Positions 21,578-30,646 of a stretch of DNA of 64,000 nt are shown one piece after another. A program made the position numbers and the translations under genes. The notes under the pieces were generated by a model. That model had not been told where the DNA came from. It worked only from the letters and a program-made list of their open reading frames with translations, and searched no databases. Each line of letters begins with the position of its first letter. The first letter of the stretch is position 1. Source of the stretch: Pseudoalteromonas nigrifaciens (GTDB lineage: Bacteria > Pseudomonadota > Gammaproteobacteria > Enterobacterales > Alteromonadaceae); NCBI RefSeq assembly GCF_002221505.1, contig NZ_CP011036.1, positions 1,674,001-1,738,000 on the forward strand. The letters run 5' to 3'.

Positions 21578-22560
21578 GCCAAATGACAACAATAAAGCAG
21601 TGCAGTATAAATACCTCTATAAGCAACTGTGAGTTTTTAACAGATGTAATAAGTGGCTTAACCCAGCAACAAAAATCACTCCCCTGTAAATATTTTTATG
21701 ACGACAAGGGGGCTGCATTATTTGAGCAAATAACAAGGCTGCAAGAGTATTACGTAACCCGTACTGAGCTGGCTATTTTAGAAAGGTACTCAAAAGAGAT
21801 TGCACAAATCCTACCTGAAAGCTTATCAATAATAGAACCCGGTTGTGGTTCAGGCAAAAAAATTGCCCACTTATTAGCTCATATGAGCAAAGTAAAAACG
21901 TTTGTACCGTTCGAAATATCTACAGAAATGCTTAACTATTCATTAGCGCATTTATCGCCATTATTCCCTGAACTAGTTATTGCTCCGTTATTAGGCGACT
22001 TTACCGATAGCGCAATGGTTAAACAGCTTATTAAAGAAACCGCCCTCGATAGCCAAACTAATTTAGTGTATTTCCCGGGCTCCACCTTAGGTAATTTTAA
22101 CACGCTTAAAGCCATTGAAATAATGAGAAACTTTCAGCATTTATGTGGTGTAAATGGCTATGTTTTAATCGGGATTGACTTGGTAAAACAGCGCCAAGTA
22201 CTGTTAGATGCATACGACGATAAACTCGGTGTAACCGCTGCATTTAATAAAAACTTATTACAACGAATCAATGACGAACTAAATGGATCATTTAATTTAG
22301 CCAATTTTAACCATGAATCACGTTATAACGAGCAGCATAACCGCATAGAAATGCACTTAGTGAGCCTTTGCGAGCAAACAGTGATAATTAATAACCAACA
22401 AATTAATTTTAAACAAGGTGAAAGTATTCATACCGAAAATTCTCATAAGTACACCCTAGAATCGTTTAAACAGCTTGCGGCACAAGCTAATTTAAGTTTA
22501 GAGCAAACATGGCAAGACGATAATAATTACTTTGCCTTATGCTTATTAAGGCCGCTATAA
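21574..22560 (+). CDS. egtD: L-histidine N-alpha-methyltransferase EgtD
   Basis: Makes hercynine (histidine betaine) from histidine and three SAM. 328 aa. N-terminal KYFYDDKGAALFEQITRLQEYYVTRTE and the SAM site IIEPGCGSGKKIAHLL are characteristic, as is YFPGSTLGNF. Overlaps egtB by four bases. Neither egtA, egtC nor egtE is nearby, so sulfur may come from cysteine and the final C-S lyase must be encoded elsewhere. Confidence 0.94.
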   Translation: MSQMTTIKQCSINTSISNCEFLTDVISGLTQQQKSLPCKYFYDDKGAALFEQITRLQEYYVTRTELAILERYSKEIAQILPESLSIIEPGCGSGKKIAHLLAHMSKVKTFVPFEISTEMLNYSLAHLSPLFPELVIAPLLGDFTDSAMVKQLIKETALDSQTNLVYFPGSTLGNFNTLKAIEIMRNFQHLCGVNGYVLIGIDLVKQRQVLLDAYDDKLGVTAAFNKNLLQRINDELNGSFNLANFNHESRYNEQHNRIEMHLVSLCEQTVIINNQQINFKQGESIHTENSHKYTLESFKQLAAQANLSLEQTWQDDNNYFALCLLRPL

Positions 22561-22564
22561 ATTA

Positions 22565-23350
22565 TTAGTAAATAACAACTTGGCCGTTGTTAAGTTCATA
22601 GTTTAACAACGCGCCATTAGGCGATTGCTGTATAAGCGTAACTTTATTTAAACCGTATAGTCTAAATAATAAGGGTGCAATAACCGATACTGCTGAACCC
22701 GTTGCGGTATCTTCGTTTACACCAAACTGCGGGGCAAAGTATCTAAAATGTGCAATGGCATTTTGTGCTTGAGTATTTTGTACTGTTAGCGCAATAACCG
22801 CATTTTTATGCAGGTGACTTAGGGCATTAAAATCAACTTGTAAGCGTGTTAAATCGTCTTGTGCATTGAACAATAACAAGGTGTAACCGTTTTTATTGGC
22901 ACTGCTGTACGCGGCTTTTATTGATAATGAAAATACTCGCTGTAATTTACAGTAGCAGGGGGACTTTATCGACTCAATACTTGCTAATACCAACTGAGCC
23001 TGTTGCCTGTTAATTTTTATTTTAAAACGCTCATTACAGCTTGTAATAAATACCTGTGGGCAATAAGAAAAATAATGAAGTAAAAAGTTAGCTGCAGCCA
23101 AAGTGCCATGCCCACAGCGCTTAATTTCACTTGTTTGGTTAAACCAGCGAATTTTACAATAAGGTTGAGTTATCTCATTTTGATTTAAAAATACAGTCGC
23201 AGGATGATTCGATTTTGACGCAATATATTGCATTAATTTAGAGGTTAAGCCCTTTTTATAAATAACAATTAAAGCACTTGAACCGGCTAAGTTAGCTGTG
23301 TGGTTATAAAAAACAGCTTGGGACGATGCGAGTGTTATAAAGCGCCACAC
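22565..23350 (-). CDS. PhzF-family isomerase-like protein, atypical active site
   Basis: About 261 aa with the PhzF/diaminopimelate-epimerase-like fold. The C-terminal signature RYFAPQFGVNEDTATGSA is well kept, as is RCGHGTLAAANFL. At the position of the catalytic Glu (usually S-E-T-A-F) the protein reads NHPATVF, so the acid is apparently missing. No ATG fits: a GTG at 23350 gives a sensible beginning but lies inside a 35-bp hairpin. The frame stays open back into asnB. It could be a diverged non-catalytic member or a decaying gene. Confidence 0.65.
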   Translation of the reverse strand: MWRFITLASSQAVFYNHTANLAGSSALIVIYKKGLTSKLMQYIASKSNHPATVFLNQNEITQPYCKIRWFNQTSEIKRCGHGTLAAANFLLHYFSYCPQVFITSCNERFKIKINRQQAQLVLASIESIKSPCYCKLQRVFSLSIKAAYSSANKNGYTLLLFNAQDDLTRLQVDFNALSHLHKNAVIALTVQNTQAQNAIAHFRYFAPQFGVNEDTATGSAVSVIAPLLFRLYGLNKVTLIQQSPNGALLNYELNNGQVVIY

Positions 23351-23375
23351 AAGCCATGCTGGCTTGTGTGGCGCT
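23341..23375. terminator. Perfect 16-bp hairpin between asnB and the phzF-like gene
   Basis: AGCGCCACACAAGCCA, 3-nt loop, then its exact complement. It lies 12 bp after the asnB stop. It is a likely terminator or processing hairpin for asnB on minus, though no good T-run follows. The best start codon of the phzF-like gene lies within the second arm. Confidence 0.6.
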
Positions 23376-23387
23376 AAGCAAATTCGC

Positions 23388-25061
23388 TTAGCTTTTGCTA
23401 GCATACGCATCGTTATGAATAAGCGCGGCACGTCCAGAAGGGTCAGCATTATTTTGAAACGACGCATCCCATGCCAGCGCTTCGGGCGTAGAGCACGCTA
23501 CCGATTTGCCATAAGGCACACATTTAGCGGCGGCATCACCAGGAAAGTGAGATTCAAAAATAGCGCGGTAATAATATGCTTCTTTAGAATCGGGGGTATT
23601 TATAGGGTATTTAAACTTTGCATTGGCAAGCTCTTGATCGCTCACTTGCTCGTTTACAAACACTTTTAAGGTATCAATCCAGTTATAACCTACACCGTCT
23701 GAAAACTGCTCCTTTTGACGCCATAATACTTCCTCTGGTAAATAATCTGCAAAGCCTTCGCGTAAAATTTGCTTTTCTATTTTTCCCTCTGTACACATTT
23801 TAGCTTGTGGGTTAATACGCATTGCCACATCCACAAACTCTTTATCTAAAAATGGTACGCGAGCTTCAACTCCCCATGCTGCCATCGACTTATTGGCACG
23901 TAGGCAATCAAACATATGCAGTTTAGATACTTTACGGTTAAGCTCTTCATGAAACTCTTGTGCATTCGGCGCTTTATGAAAATACAAATAGCCACCAAAC
24001 AGTTCATCTGCTCCTTCGCCCGATAGCACCATTTTAATACCCATGGCTTTAATTTGTCGGGCCATTAAATACATAGGAGTAGAGGCACGAATAGTGGTTA
24101 CATCGTATGTTTCTATGTGATAAATCACTTCGCGCAGGGCATCTATACCTTGCTCAATAGTAAATATAATAGGGTGATGAATAGTGCCTATCATATCGGC
24201 TACTTTTTTAGCCGCGGCTAAATCAGGTGAGCCCTCAAGGCCAACAGAAAAAGAATGCAATTTAGGCCACCATGCATCGCTTTCGTCGTTATCTTCAATT
24301 CGTTTTGCCGCAAAACGCTGGGTTATAGCCGATATAAGCGACGAATCTAAGCCACCAGAGAGTAATACGCCATAAGGCACGTCGCACATAAGCTGGCGTT
24401 TAACGGCAGCCTCTAGTGCGCTTTTCACATCTTCGGCCTTTGCGCTGTTATTTTTAACGGCGTCAAAGCTTTGCCAATCGCGTTTGTAATACGCTTTAAG
24501 CTTGCCATCTTTACTGCTTAGGTAGTGCCCAGGCGGAAATTCTTCAATGTGCTTACAAATTGGTGAAAGGGCTTTTAGCTCTGAGGCCACGTAAAAGTTA
24601 CCGTGTTCATCGTGTCCGGTGTAAAGCGGAATAATACCAATATGATCGCGGCCAATAAGGTAACTGTCATTTTCTTCATCGTATAAACAAAAGGCAAAAA
24701 TGCCATTTAAGTCATCTAAAAAGTCGGCACCTTTTTGTTTGTAAAGCGCTAAAATAACTTCGCAGTCAGATTCTGTTTGAAAGGTAAAATCGGTGGTTAA
24801 ATTTGCCGCTAATTCTTTATGGTTATAAATTTCACCGTTTACCGCTAAAATATGTGTTTTTTCTGGATTATATAAAGGCTGTGCACCGCTAGAAACCCCT
24901 ACAATAGCTAAGCGTTCATGTACTAAAATTGCTTTTTTCGATGCATAAACACCCGACCAATCAGGGCCGCGGTGCCTTAATAACTTCGACATTTCGATGG
25001 CTTGCGTACGTAACTGTACGGGATCAGATTTAATATCTAACACCCCAAAAATTGAACACAT
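23388..25061 (-). CDS. asnB: Asparagine synthetase B (glutamine-hydrolysing)
   Basis: Makes asparagine from aspartate, glutamine and ATP. 557 aa (E. coli AsnB 554). N-terminal MCSIFGV supplies the catalytic Cys2 of the glutaminase domain; RHRGPDWSGVY and NGEIYNHKEL line the glutamine site. The synthetase domain has the PP-loop LLSGGLDSSLIS (about residues 230-241) and GEGADELFGGYLYFH. C-terminal PYGKSVACSTPEALAWD is typical. Confidence 0.97.
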   Translation of the reverse strand: MCSIFGVLDIKSDPVQLRTQAIEMSKLLRHRGPDWSGVYASKKAILVHERLAIVGVSSGAQPLYNPEKTHILAVNGEIYNHKELAANLTTDFTFQTESDCEVILALYKQKGADFLDDLNGIFAFCLYDEENDSYLIGRDHIGIIPLYTGHDEHGNFYVASELKALSPICKHIEEFPPGHYLSSKDGKLKAYYKRDWQSFDAVKNNSAKAEDVKSALEAAVKRQLMCDVPYGVLLSGGLDSSLISAITQRFAAKRIEDNDESDAWWPKLHSFSVGLEGSPDLAAAKKVADMIGTIHHPIIFTIEQGIDALREVIYHIETYDVTTIRASTPMYLMARQIKAMGIKMVLSGEGADELFGGYLYFHKAPNAQEFHEELNRKVSKLHMFDCLRANKSMAAWGVEARVPFLDKEFVDVAMRINPQAKMCTEGKIEKQILREGFADYLPEEVLWRQKEQFSDGVGYNWIDTLKVFVNEQVSDQELANAKFKYPINTPDSKEAYYYRAIFESHFPGDAAAKCVPYGKSVACSTPEALAWDASFQNNADPSGRAALIHNDAYASKS

Positions 25062-25218
25062 AGACTACCCCTCATTCTTGTTTTTATGTGTATTGCAAAG
25101 CAAAATAGCCCTGCGACTCACCTTTGTTTTAGCAGAATTAATAACGTAAGTCACACCGCATTTACAAAATAATAAGAATAATTTATGCACCAATATAGCC
25201 CGTATTGCACCAAAATGA

Positions 25219-25887
25219 TTAATGTGTGGTGCTGGTTGCTATTTTTACATCGCGCTCATTACTCAAAGCTTCGGCTATCATTACTTTTAGCGCATTTATT
25301 ACCGCTTCTTCACTCATGCTTGGTGCGCCATTGTGGTGCACAGCTTGGCTTGGAAAATAAGGAATATGAATGAAGCCGCCTTTCATTTTTGTATAGTTTT
25401 CGTTTATATAATGCAGCAAACCATACATCACATGGTTACACACATAAGTACCGGCAGTATTAGAAATGGCCGCGGGAATATCGCTTTCATGTAAGGCGCT
25501 TAACATGCGTTTTATTGGTAAATTGCTAAAATAAGCATCGGGGCCATTTTTTGCAATTGGGGTATCAATAGGTTGCTTACCGGCATTATCTTTAATGCGA
25601 GCGTCGTCTATATTAATCGCAATGCGCTCTATAGATATTTCGCTGCGTCCACCGCCTTGGCCAACACATAAAACTATCGCCGGATTATGCGCTTCTATCG
25701 CGTGGTGTAGTTGTGCAATAGAGGTATTAAACTCACACGATAATTCAATAGCGCATACTCTATGCTTCATTATTATATGGTCGTCGAGTTTTTGCACTGC
25801 TTGCCAAGAGGGGTTAATGCTTTCGCCATCAAAAGGAGCAAAACCGGTAATTAACACGCACGCCATAGGGTAAGTTGATTTAGTCAT
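25219..25887 (-). CDS. pcp: Pyroglutamyl-peptidase I (pyrrolidone carboxyl peptidase)
   Basis: Cysteine peptidase C15 that removes N-terminal 5-oxoproline from peptides. 222 aa. LITGFAPFDGESINPS at the start; the catalytic Glu is in SEISIERIAIN, the Cys in NTAGTYVCNHVMYG, and the His in GFIHIPYFPSQ. An alternative start is the Met seven codons in. It lies beside genes for 5-oxoprolinase subunits (pxpC, pxpB), which would process the product. Confidence 0.92.
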   Translation of the reverse strand: MTKSTYPMACVLITGFAPFDGESINPSWQAVQKLDDHIIMKHRVCAIELSCEFNTSIAQLHHAIEAHNPAIVLCVGQGGGRSEISIERIAINIDDARIKDNAGKQPIDTPIAKNGPDAYFSNLPIKRMLSALHESDIPAAISNTAGTYVCNHVMYGLLHYINENYTKMKGGFIHIPYFPSQAVHHNGAPSMSEEAVINALKVMIAEALSNERDVKIATSTTH

Positions 25888-25995
25888 TGCACACCACGCT
25901 ATACATTAAATAATATTAACGGCAAGTAAGGTTACTGCCGTAGGAATTTGTACTTTTATTACACGGTATCTATATTTAAATCGAGCATAACCGTC

Positions 25996-26934
25996 CTATT
26001 TTTTATTATTGCTATTATTGAGTGCTAAACTGAGCTGATATAAATGAGCATTTTGTTTATGTTGGGCTGTGCGTGCTTGCTCTAGGGTTACATATTCAAA
26101 TTCTATATTATCGGCTGCTCTAAACTGTGCAAATTGATGTAAGTCAGCACTGATCACTGTACCTAGTAGCGGATAGCCGCCGGTAGTTTGGCCATCATTA
26201 AGTAATACTATGGGCTCTCCGTTGGGGGGCAATTGTATGCTCCCTGGGTTCACAGCCACAGAAGGTAATGAATGTGTGTGCATCAGATTATCTGTATTAT
26301 TTACTAACCTTACGCCCATTCTATTACTGTTAGGGCTGGCTTTAAATTTACCCGAAGTAAAGCTATGCAAAAGTGTTTTACCTAATAACTTTGCGTGTGG
26401 GCTAGGGTGCAAGCGGATAATTTTACGTTGCGGTGGAGCAATAGCCCCCATTTTTATAAAAGGGCCATTAAAAGGCTTAATTGGAATGCAGTCACCACTG
26501 CTGAGTGCTTTGCCATCGAGCCCACCAAAGCATGCATTTAAATCAGTTGCTCGAGAGCCCATTATTAGTGGGCACTGCACGCCGTCTTTTACTGCAATAT
26601 ATGCTCTTAACCCCGCTCGTCCTGTGGCAAAGCTTAATACTTGTTTATTTTTAATAGCGTATGTCCAACCTGGGTAAATCGGCTGTTCATCAAGCTTTGC
26701 CTGTAAATCAGCGCCTTGGATGGCAATGACAGTATCGCAGTTAAATTCAAGCTCACATAAGCCCACAGTTACTTCAAGCACCGCATCGTTGTCGTTATTA
26801 CCAAGGAGTCGATTAGCTATTAATTGTGCACAGGGGTCTAAGCTGCCAGCTTTACTTACTCCTAAATGACGATAGCCAATTCGGCCAAAATCTTGAATAG
26901 TGAGTTGTACGCCTGGTTTTAGTACTTTTATCAT
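25996..26934 (-). CDS. pxpC: 5-oxoprolinase subunit C (biotin-dependent carboxyltransferase family)
   Basis: 312 aa protein of the AHS2/KipA family. QLTIQDFGRIGYRHLGVSKAGSLDP at the start and GRAGLRAYIAVKDG in the middle are family marks; VLLNDGQTTGGYPLLGTV completes the fold. With PxpA and PxpB it makes an ATP-dependent 5-oxoprolinase. It overlaps pxpB by four bases. Urea-amidolyase relatives share the domain, but the pcp and pxpB neighbours favour oxoprolinase. Confidence 0.88.
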   Translation of the reverse strand: MIKVLKPGVQLTIQDFGRIGYRHLGVSKAGSLDPCAQLIANRLLGNNDNDAVLEVTVGLCELEFNCDTVIAIQGADLQAKLDEQPIYPGWTYAIKNKQVLSFATGRAGLRAYIAVKDGVQCPLIMGSRATDLNACFGGLDGKALSSGDCIPIKPFNGPFIKMGAIAPPQRKIIRLHPSPHAKLLGKTLLHSFTSGKFKASPNSNRMGVRLVNNTDNLMHTHSLPSVAVNPGSIQLPPNGEPIVLLNDGQTTGGYPLLGTVISADLHQFAQFRAADNIEFEYVTLEQARTAQHKQNAHLYQLSLALNNSNNKK

Positions 26935-27593
26935 GCGCCTGCTCCTTGGTTTTTTAGCGCTACAAACTCAAGGGTATCGCCTGGTTGCATTAAGCAAGGT
27001 TGCGAATGAGAGCTATTAAATAATGTGGTATTGGTATGGCCAATAATATGCCAGCCACCGGGAGTGTCGCTAGGGTAAATACCGGTTTGGGCAGCGCCAA
27101 TAGCCACCGCACCTTTAGGTACTTTAATGCGAGGCTCAGCGCGCCTTGGGGTATGTAGGCGTGTATCTAAACCATGTAAATAGGCAAATCCGGGCTGAAA
27201 GCCTAAAAACAAAACGTGATACTGAGCTTTGCTATGTATACTAATTACCTCATCAATACTTAAATTATGAAAGCTGGCTACATAAGCAAGATCTTCACCC
27301 TCGTATAGGGTCTCTATTAAATGGTGTTTACCAGTAAAAGTACTGCTTTTAAGCTCATCCCATAATAATGGTAATGCCTCTAGCCATTTAGTTAAGCCCG
27401 CAGATGACTTTAAATACAAGGTGAGGGAATTCATTCCTGCAACTAAGTCGGTAAACTCTGCGGTGTTTTTACAGTGCGCAGCTAAAGCCCAAATTTTTTT
27501 TTGTATAGTTAATACATTGTTTGCGTCTAAATGTGCTGCATCTATCAATAAGCTATTGTTACTAAGTGCATAAATTATAGGAGCCGAACTCAT
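26931..27593 (-). CDS. pxpB: 5-oxoprolinase subunit B
   Basis: 220 aa protein of the AHS1/KipI family. GFQPGFAYLHGLDTRLHTPRRAEPRIKVPKGAVAIG is the signature region, and PSDTPGGWHIIGHT follows. Partner of PxpC in 5-oxoprolinase. The third subunit, PxpA (LamB/YcsF), is not in the window although it is usually in the same operon. Transcription order is pxpB, pxpC, then pcp after a 108-bp gap. Confidence 0.88.
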   Translation of the reverse strand: MSSAPIIYALSNNSLLIDAAHLDANNVLTIQKKIWALAAHCKNTAEFTDLVAGMNSLTLYLKSSAGLTKWLEALPLLWDELKSSTFTGKHHLIETLYEGEDLAYVASFHNLSIDEVISIHSKAQYHVLFLGFQPGFAYLHGLDTRLHTPRRAEPRIKVPKGAVAIGAAQTGIYPSDTPGGWHIIGHTNTTLFNSSHSQPCLMQPGDTLEFVALKNQGAGA

Positions 27594-27844
27594 AAAACAA
27601 ACCTGTTAATACAACATGTTTCAAAGCTAACATAGTTATATTGATTTATTTACACCATTGCGACCAGCAAAATGGATTAAGAGATAAAATATAAACCTTA
27701 TAGGCCGCTCACTCGTATTTAATTACTTACCAAGTTGAAATAATAATTCAACAGGTAAGGTCTTTATTAAAGCCTGTTACTATTTTTTGTTAAAAATACA
27801 TTCGCAACAGTAACCGGCCTTAGCATTTATTTAAGAGGTAGTTT

Positions 27845-29128
27845 ATGTCGTATCAGGGTTTAATTTATTTATCTAGCGTTGCTATTTTATTTAGCGCAAG
27901 CAGTGTTGCTTTATCAATGGAAAAAGTCGTGCAAAGTAATGTTCAAGCGACTATGCACGTAGAAACACTAGTACTTGGCTCAGGTTGCTTTTGGGGCGCT
28001 GAAAAACGCTACGAAGCACTTAATGGTGTTATTGATGCTGAGTCAGGTTATGCCGATGGAAACGGCTTTAAAGCCACTTACAGCAATATAACCAGTCAAT
28101 CACGTCGCTTTGACGAGGACAATTACGCCGAAGTTGTGCAAGTTACCTATAACAGCAATATTATTAGCGCAAAGGAGCTACTCGAAAACTACTTTGAAAG
28201 CCACGACCCAACACAAAAAAATCGCCAAGGTAACGATGTAGGCACTCAGTATCGCTCAATTATTTTAACTACCACCACTGAGCAAGCGAAAGTAGCAAAG
28301 CAAGTTAAATCGCAATATCAACAACTGCTTACGCAAGCAGAGTACGGCACTATAGCCACTATTATTAAGCCACTTGACACTTTTTATGCAGCAGAAGAAT
28401 ATCATCAAAATTATTTAGAAAAAAATCCAAATGGCTATTGTCCCGATCACTCAACTGGCGTGGTGTTTAACAAAAAACCGCCCGAACAAGTAGATAACTC
28501 CGCTTTACTAATGGGTAAACAAATAGTGGTATTAGACTCACGCGAATACTGCCCATACTGTGAAAAATTTAAAAGCACTGTAGCTAACGACTACAAAGGC
28601 AGTATTGCTATGAGCTTTCGCCACGCCGATCAACTCCAAGGTTTAACCATTAAGTCGGCAACCTGGGCAACCCCCACTATTTTATTTTTAGAAAATGGCA
28701 CTGAAGTATACGGACGTCAAGGCTATGCAAGCCCAGAGGTGTTTTATAAAGCCCTTGGCGCATTTAAACTAGGCGATAGTGAGGCCTATAAAGTTGCATT
28801 TAATTCAAAAACCGATCGCGCTTATTGCAAAGAATACAAAATTTTTAAAAATACACCCGATGGCACCTTTGTCGATAAGCTCAGTGGCGAGCCGCTATTT
28901 GATACCCGCGATAGGTTTAACTCTGGAACTGGCTGGTTATCGTTTACGCATCCAATAAAAAGTAGCGTTACTGAACATGACGACAGTAGCTGGGGAATGA
29001 CTCGTATTGAGCTGCGCTCTAAAAGTACTGGCATACACTTAGGGCATTTATTCCCCGGGGAAGGCCCACGCAGTACAGACCGTTATTGTATCAATGCTAC
29101 GGTTCTTGAATTTATACCAAGGGATTAA
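27845..29128 (+). CDS. Exported MsrA-thioredoxin-MsrB fusion methionine sulfoxide reductase
   Basis: 427 aa. Residues 1-25 form a hydrophobic export signal or anchor. MsrA spans about 38-215 with GSGCFWGAEKRYE (catalytic Cys) and NGYCPDHSTGV (recycling Cys). A thioredoxin-like insert spans about 225-310 with DSREYCPYCEKF (CPYC). MsrB spans about 320-427 with SGTGWLSF, GIHLGHLFPGEGP and the catalytic Cys in DRYCINAT; the zinc-binding CxxC pairs of many MsrB are absent. It should repair both methionine sulfoxide epimers in the periplasm with a built-in redox relay. A terminator follows. Confidence 0.9.
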   Translation: MSYQGLIYLSSVAILFSASSVALSMEKVVQSNVQATMHVETLVLGSGCFWGAEKRYEALNGVIDAESGYADGNGFKATYSNITSQSRRFDEDNYAEVVQVTYNSNIISAKELLENYFESHDPTQKNRQGNDVGTQYRSIILTTTTEQAKVAKQVKSQYQQLLTQAEYGTIATIIKPLDTFYAAEEYHQNYLEKNPNGYCPDHSTGVVFNKKPPEQVDNSALLMGKQIVVLDSREYCPYCEKFKSTVANDYKGSIAMSFRHADQLQGLTIKSATWATPTILFLENGTEVYGRQGYASPEVFYKALGAFKLGDSEAYKVAFNSKTDRAYCKEYKIFKNTPDGTFVDKLSGEPLFDTRDRFNSGTGWLSFTHPIKSSVTEHDDSSWGMTRIELRSKSTGIHLGHLFPGEGPRSTDRYCINATVLEFIPRD

Positions 29129-29144
29129 AAATACGTGAGATATA

Positions 29145-29183
29145 CAAAAGCCCAGTAAACTTAACTTTTACTGGGCTTTTTAA
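29145..29183 (+). terminator. Terminator after the msrAB fusion
   Basis: AAAAGCCCAGTAAA, 6-nt loop, TTTTACTGGGCTTTTT. Long stem with T-run, 17 bp after the stop. Confidence 0.9.
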
Positions 29184-29455
29184 TTAAGGCTGTAGCTAAA
29201 AAGCAGTATTAAAGCCTAATTTATTTTTAGTAAATATTATGTGGATTGCCTAAAAATAAAAACAGTTCAAGCCAAGTCACCACCTAACTTGAACCGTTTT
29301 TTACACTGACAACATCTTACACACACAATATAAGATTCTTTTACCAGCTTAATTATCAAACCTTAAATTAAGCTGCGATACTTTCGATAGGTGAACTTTA
29401 GATTTATTGAGCATTAATCACAAACGATAAAAATACACCCAATGAGTGAAATAAA
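29184..29455 (-). terminator. Intergenic region with LysR-gene terminator hairpin
   Basis: The gap between the two converging units. At about 29265-29303 the dyad GTTCAAG / CTTGAAC with an A-tract and T-tract around it reads as a terminator on the minus strand, about 150 bp after the LysR gene. The rest is AT-rich without other visible features. Confidence 0.55.
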
Positions 29456-30349
29456 TTAATCTATAGGTTTGGTTTGTGTATTTTTAAAAGTAGCTATAAC
29501 CCACTTAGCAAATAAATCAAGCGGATGATTTACATTACTTGGCTCGTGTTGCACTAAATAGTACTTGTCTTTAGTGGTCAGCGGGCGCTCGAATAGTTTA
29601 TATAACCAGAGTTCGTCTAGCCAGCTTTGGCTTATAGGCAGAGGAATAAGCGCAATCCCCATACCTTGCTGCGCTGCTCGTGCTACACCAAACATGCTGT
29701 CAATTTGTATAATTTGAGTTGGCGAAAAGTCAACTATTCCGGCTTTCTCGGCCCACTGATGCCATGCCCAAGGGCGTGCTTTGTGTAATATAAGCGGCAC
29801 TTGATTAAGGGCTTTACAATGATCATCCTTCCATTGTGCTAACAAATTTTTATTGCAAGCAGGTATATACTCTAAGTTAAACAGCTCTGTTACAACGCCT
29901 TCGGTTGGCTTATTCGAGGACAGCACTATTGATAAGTCGCTATGTCGGGTTAGCTCTTTACGGGTTTTAAGCGTATCCATTTGTAAATTAATATTAGGGT
30001 GCGCCGACGTCCATTCGCGCAATCTAGGCATTAGCAACTCGCTTGCAAAAAACTCAGGCAAGGTAATCGTTAAATTTGTATTTTGCTGCATTTGGCTAAA
30101 TTCATTAATTGTGCTCTCAAGCGTACTAACTATTGGCGATATAGCTTCAAAAAAGTCCTTTCCAGCTGCAGTTAAACTAATCGAGCGGGTTTTACGCACA
30201 AAAAGCTCAATGCCAAGTTGTTCTTCTAGTTGTTTAATTTGATGGCTTACAGCCGAAGGCGTTAAATACAGCTCATTTGCTGCATGTTTAAAGCTTAAAC
30301 TTCGCGCCGCGAAGCAAAATGAACGAAGACCACGTATAGGAGTTTGCAT
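29456..30349 (-). CDS. LysR-family transcriptional regulator (GcvA-like)
   Basis: 297 aa. N-terminal winged HTH: IRGLRSFCFAARSLSFKHAANELYLTPSAVSHQIKQLEEQLGIELFVR, the standard LysR pattern. A substrate-binding domain of about 200 residues follows. The ATG at 30349 is preferred over an upstream TTG at 30403 because it gives the normal LysR N-terminus. The target is unknown; it is not divergent from any gene, so the usual neighbour rule does not help. Confidence 0.88.
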   Translation of the reverse strand: MQTPIRGLRSFCFAARSLSFKHAANELYLTPSAVSHQIKQLEEQLGIELFVRKTRSISLTAAGKDFFEAISPIVSTLESTINEFSQMQQNTNLTITLPEFFASELLMPRLREWTSAHPNINLQMDTLKTRKELTRHSDLSIVLSSNKPTEGVVTELFNLEYIPACNKNLLAQWKDDHCKALNQVPLILHKARPWAWHQWAEKAGIVDFSPTQIIQIDSMFGVARAAQQGMGIALIPLPISQSWLDELWLYKLFERPLTTKDKYYLVQHEPSNVNHPLDLFAKWVIATFKNTQTKPID

Positions 30350-30646
30350 GTTTTCCAATATAAAGTTGTTTGAGTCGCCTATATAAGGCAATAACTGAAC
30401 CAATTATTAAAATCAATAATATCAGAAGGTTGAAACTTTTACTGCAATAAGTTCACAATAATGGTGCAACAAGGTAACAAGGTGGTGCAGGGGAGTTACA
30501 AGTTAGCGCTAAATTTCAGCACCTTAAATAATAATAAAACTCAGAAAAATAGGCAAAAAAAATCCCTCTTGCGAGGGATTTTGGGTAACTCAGCGCCATT
30601 GGCACTGGGAATGAGGTCGGTACAAGGTAAAGTTTAAACCTAGGGC
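30350..30646 (-). terminator. Terminator of the leucine catabolic operon and LysR upstream region
   Basis: The hairpin AAATCCCTC / GAGGGATTT at 30560-30581 has a T-run on its minus-strand side (the A-run at 30555-30562), so it ends the liu operon about 65 bp after the CoA-transferase B stop. The remainder is the upstream region of the LysR gene. Confidence 0.75.

Noticed and set aside
26210..26677. 155-codon open frame on plus inside pxpC
   Set aside because: Antisense to a well-supported gene, no start signal, low-complexity product.
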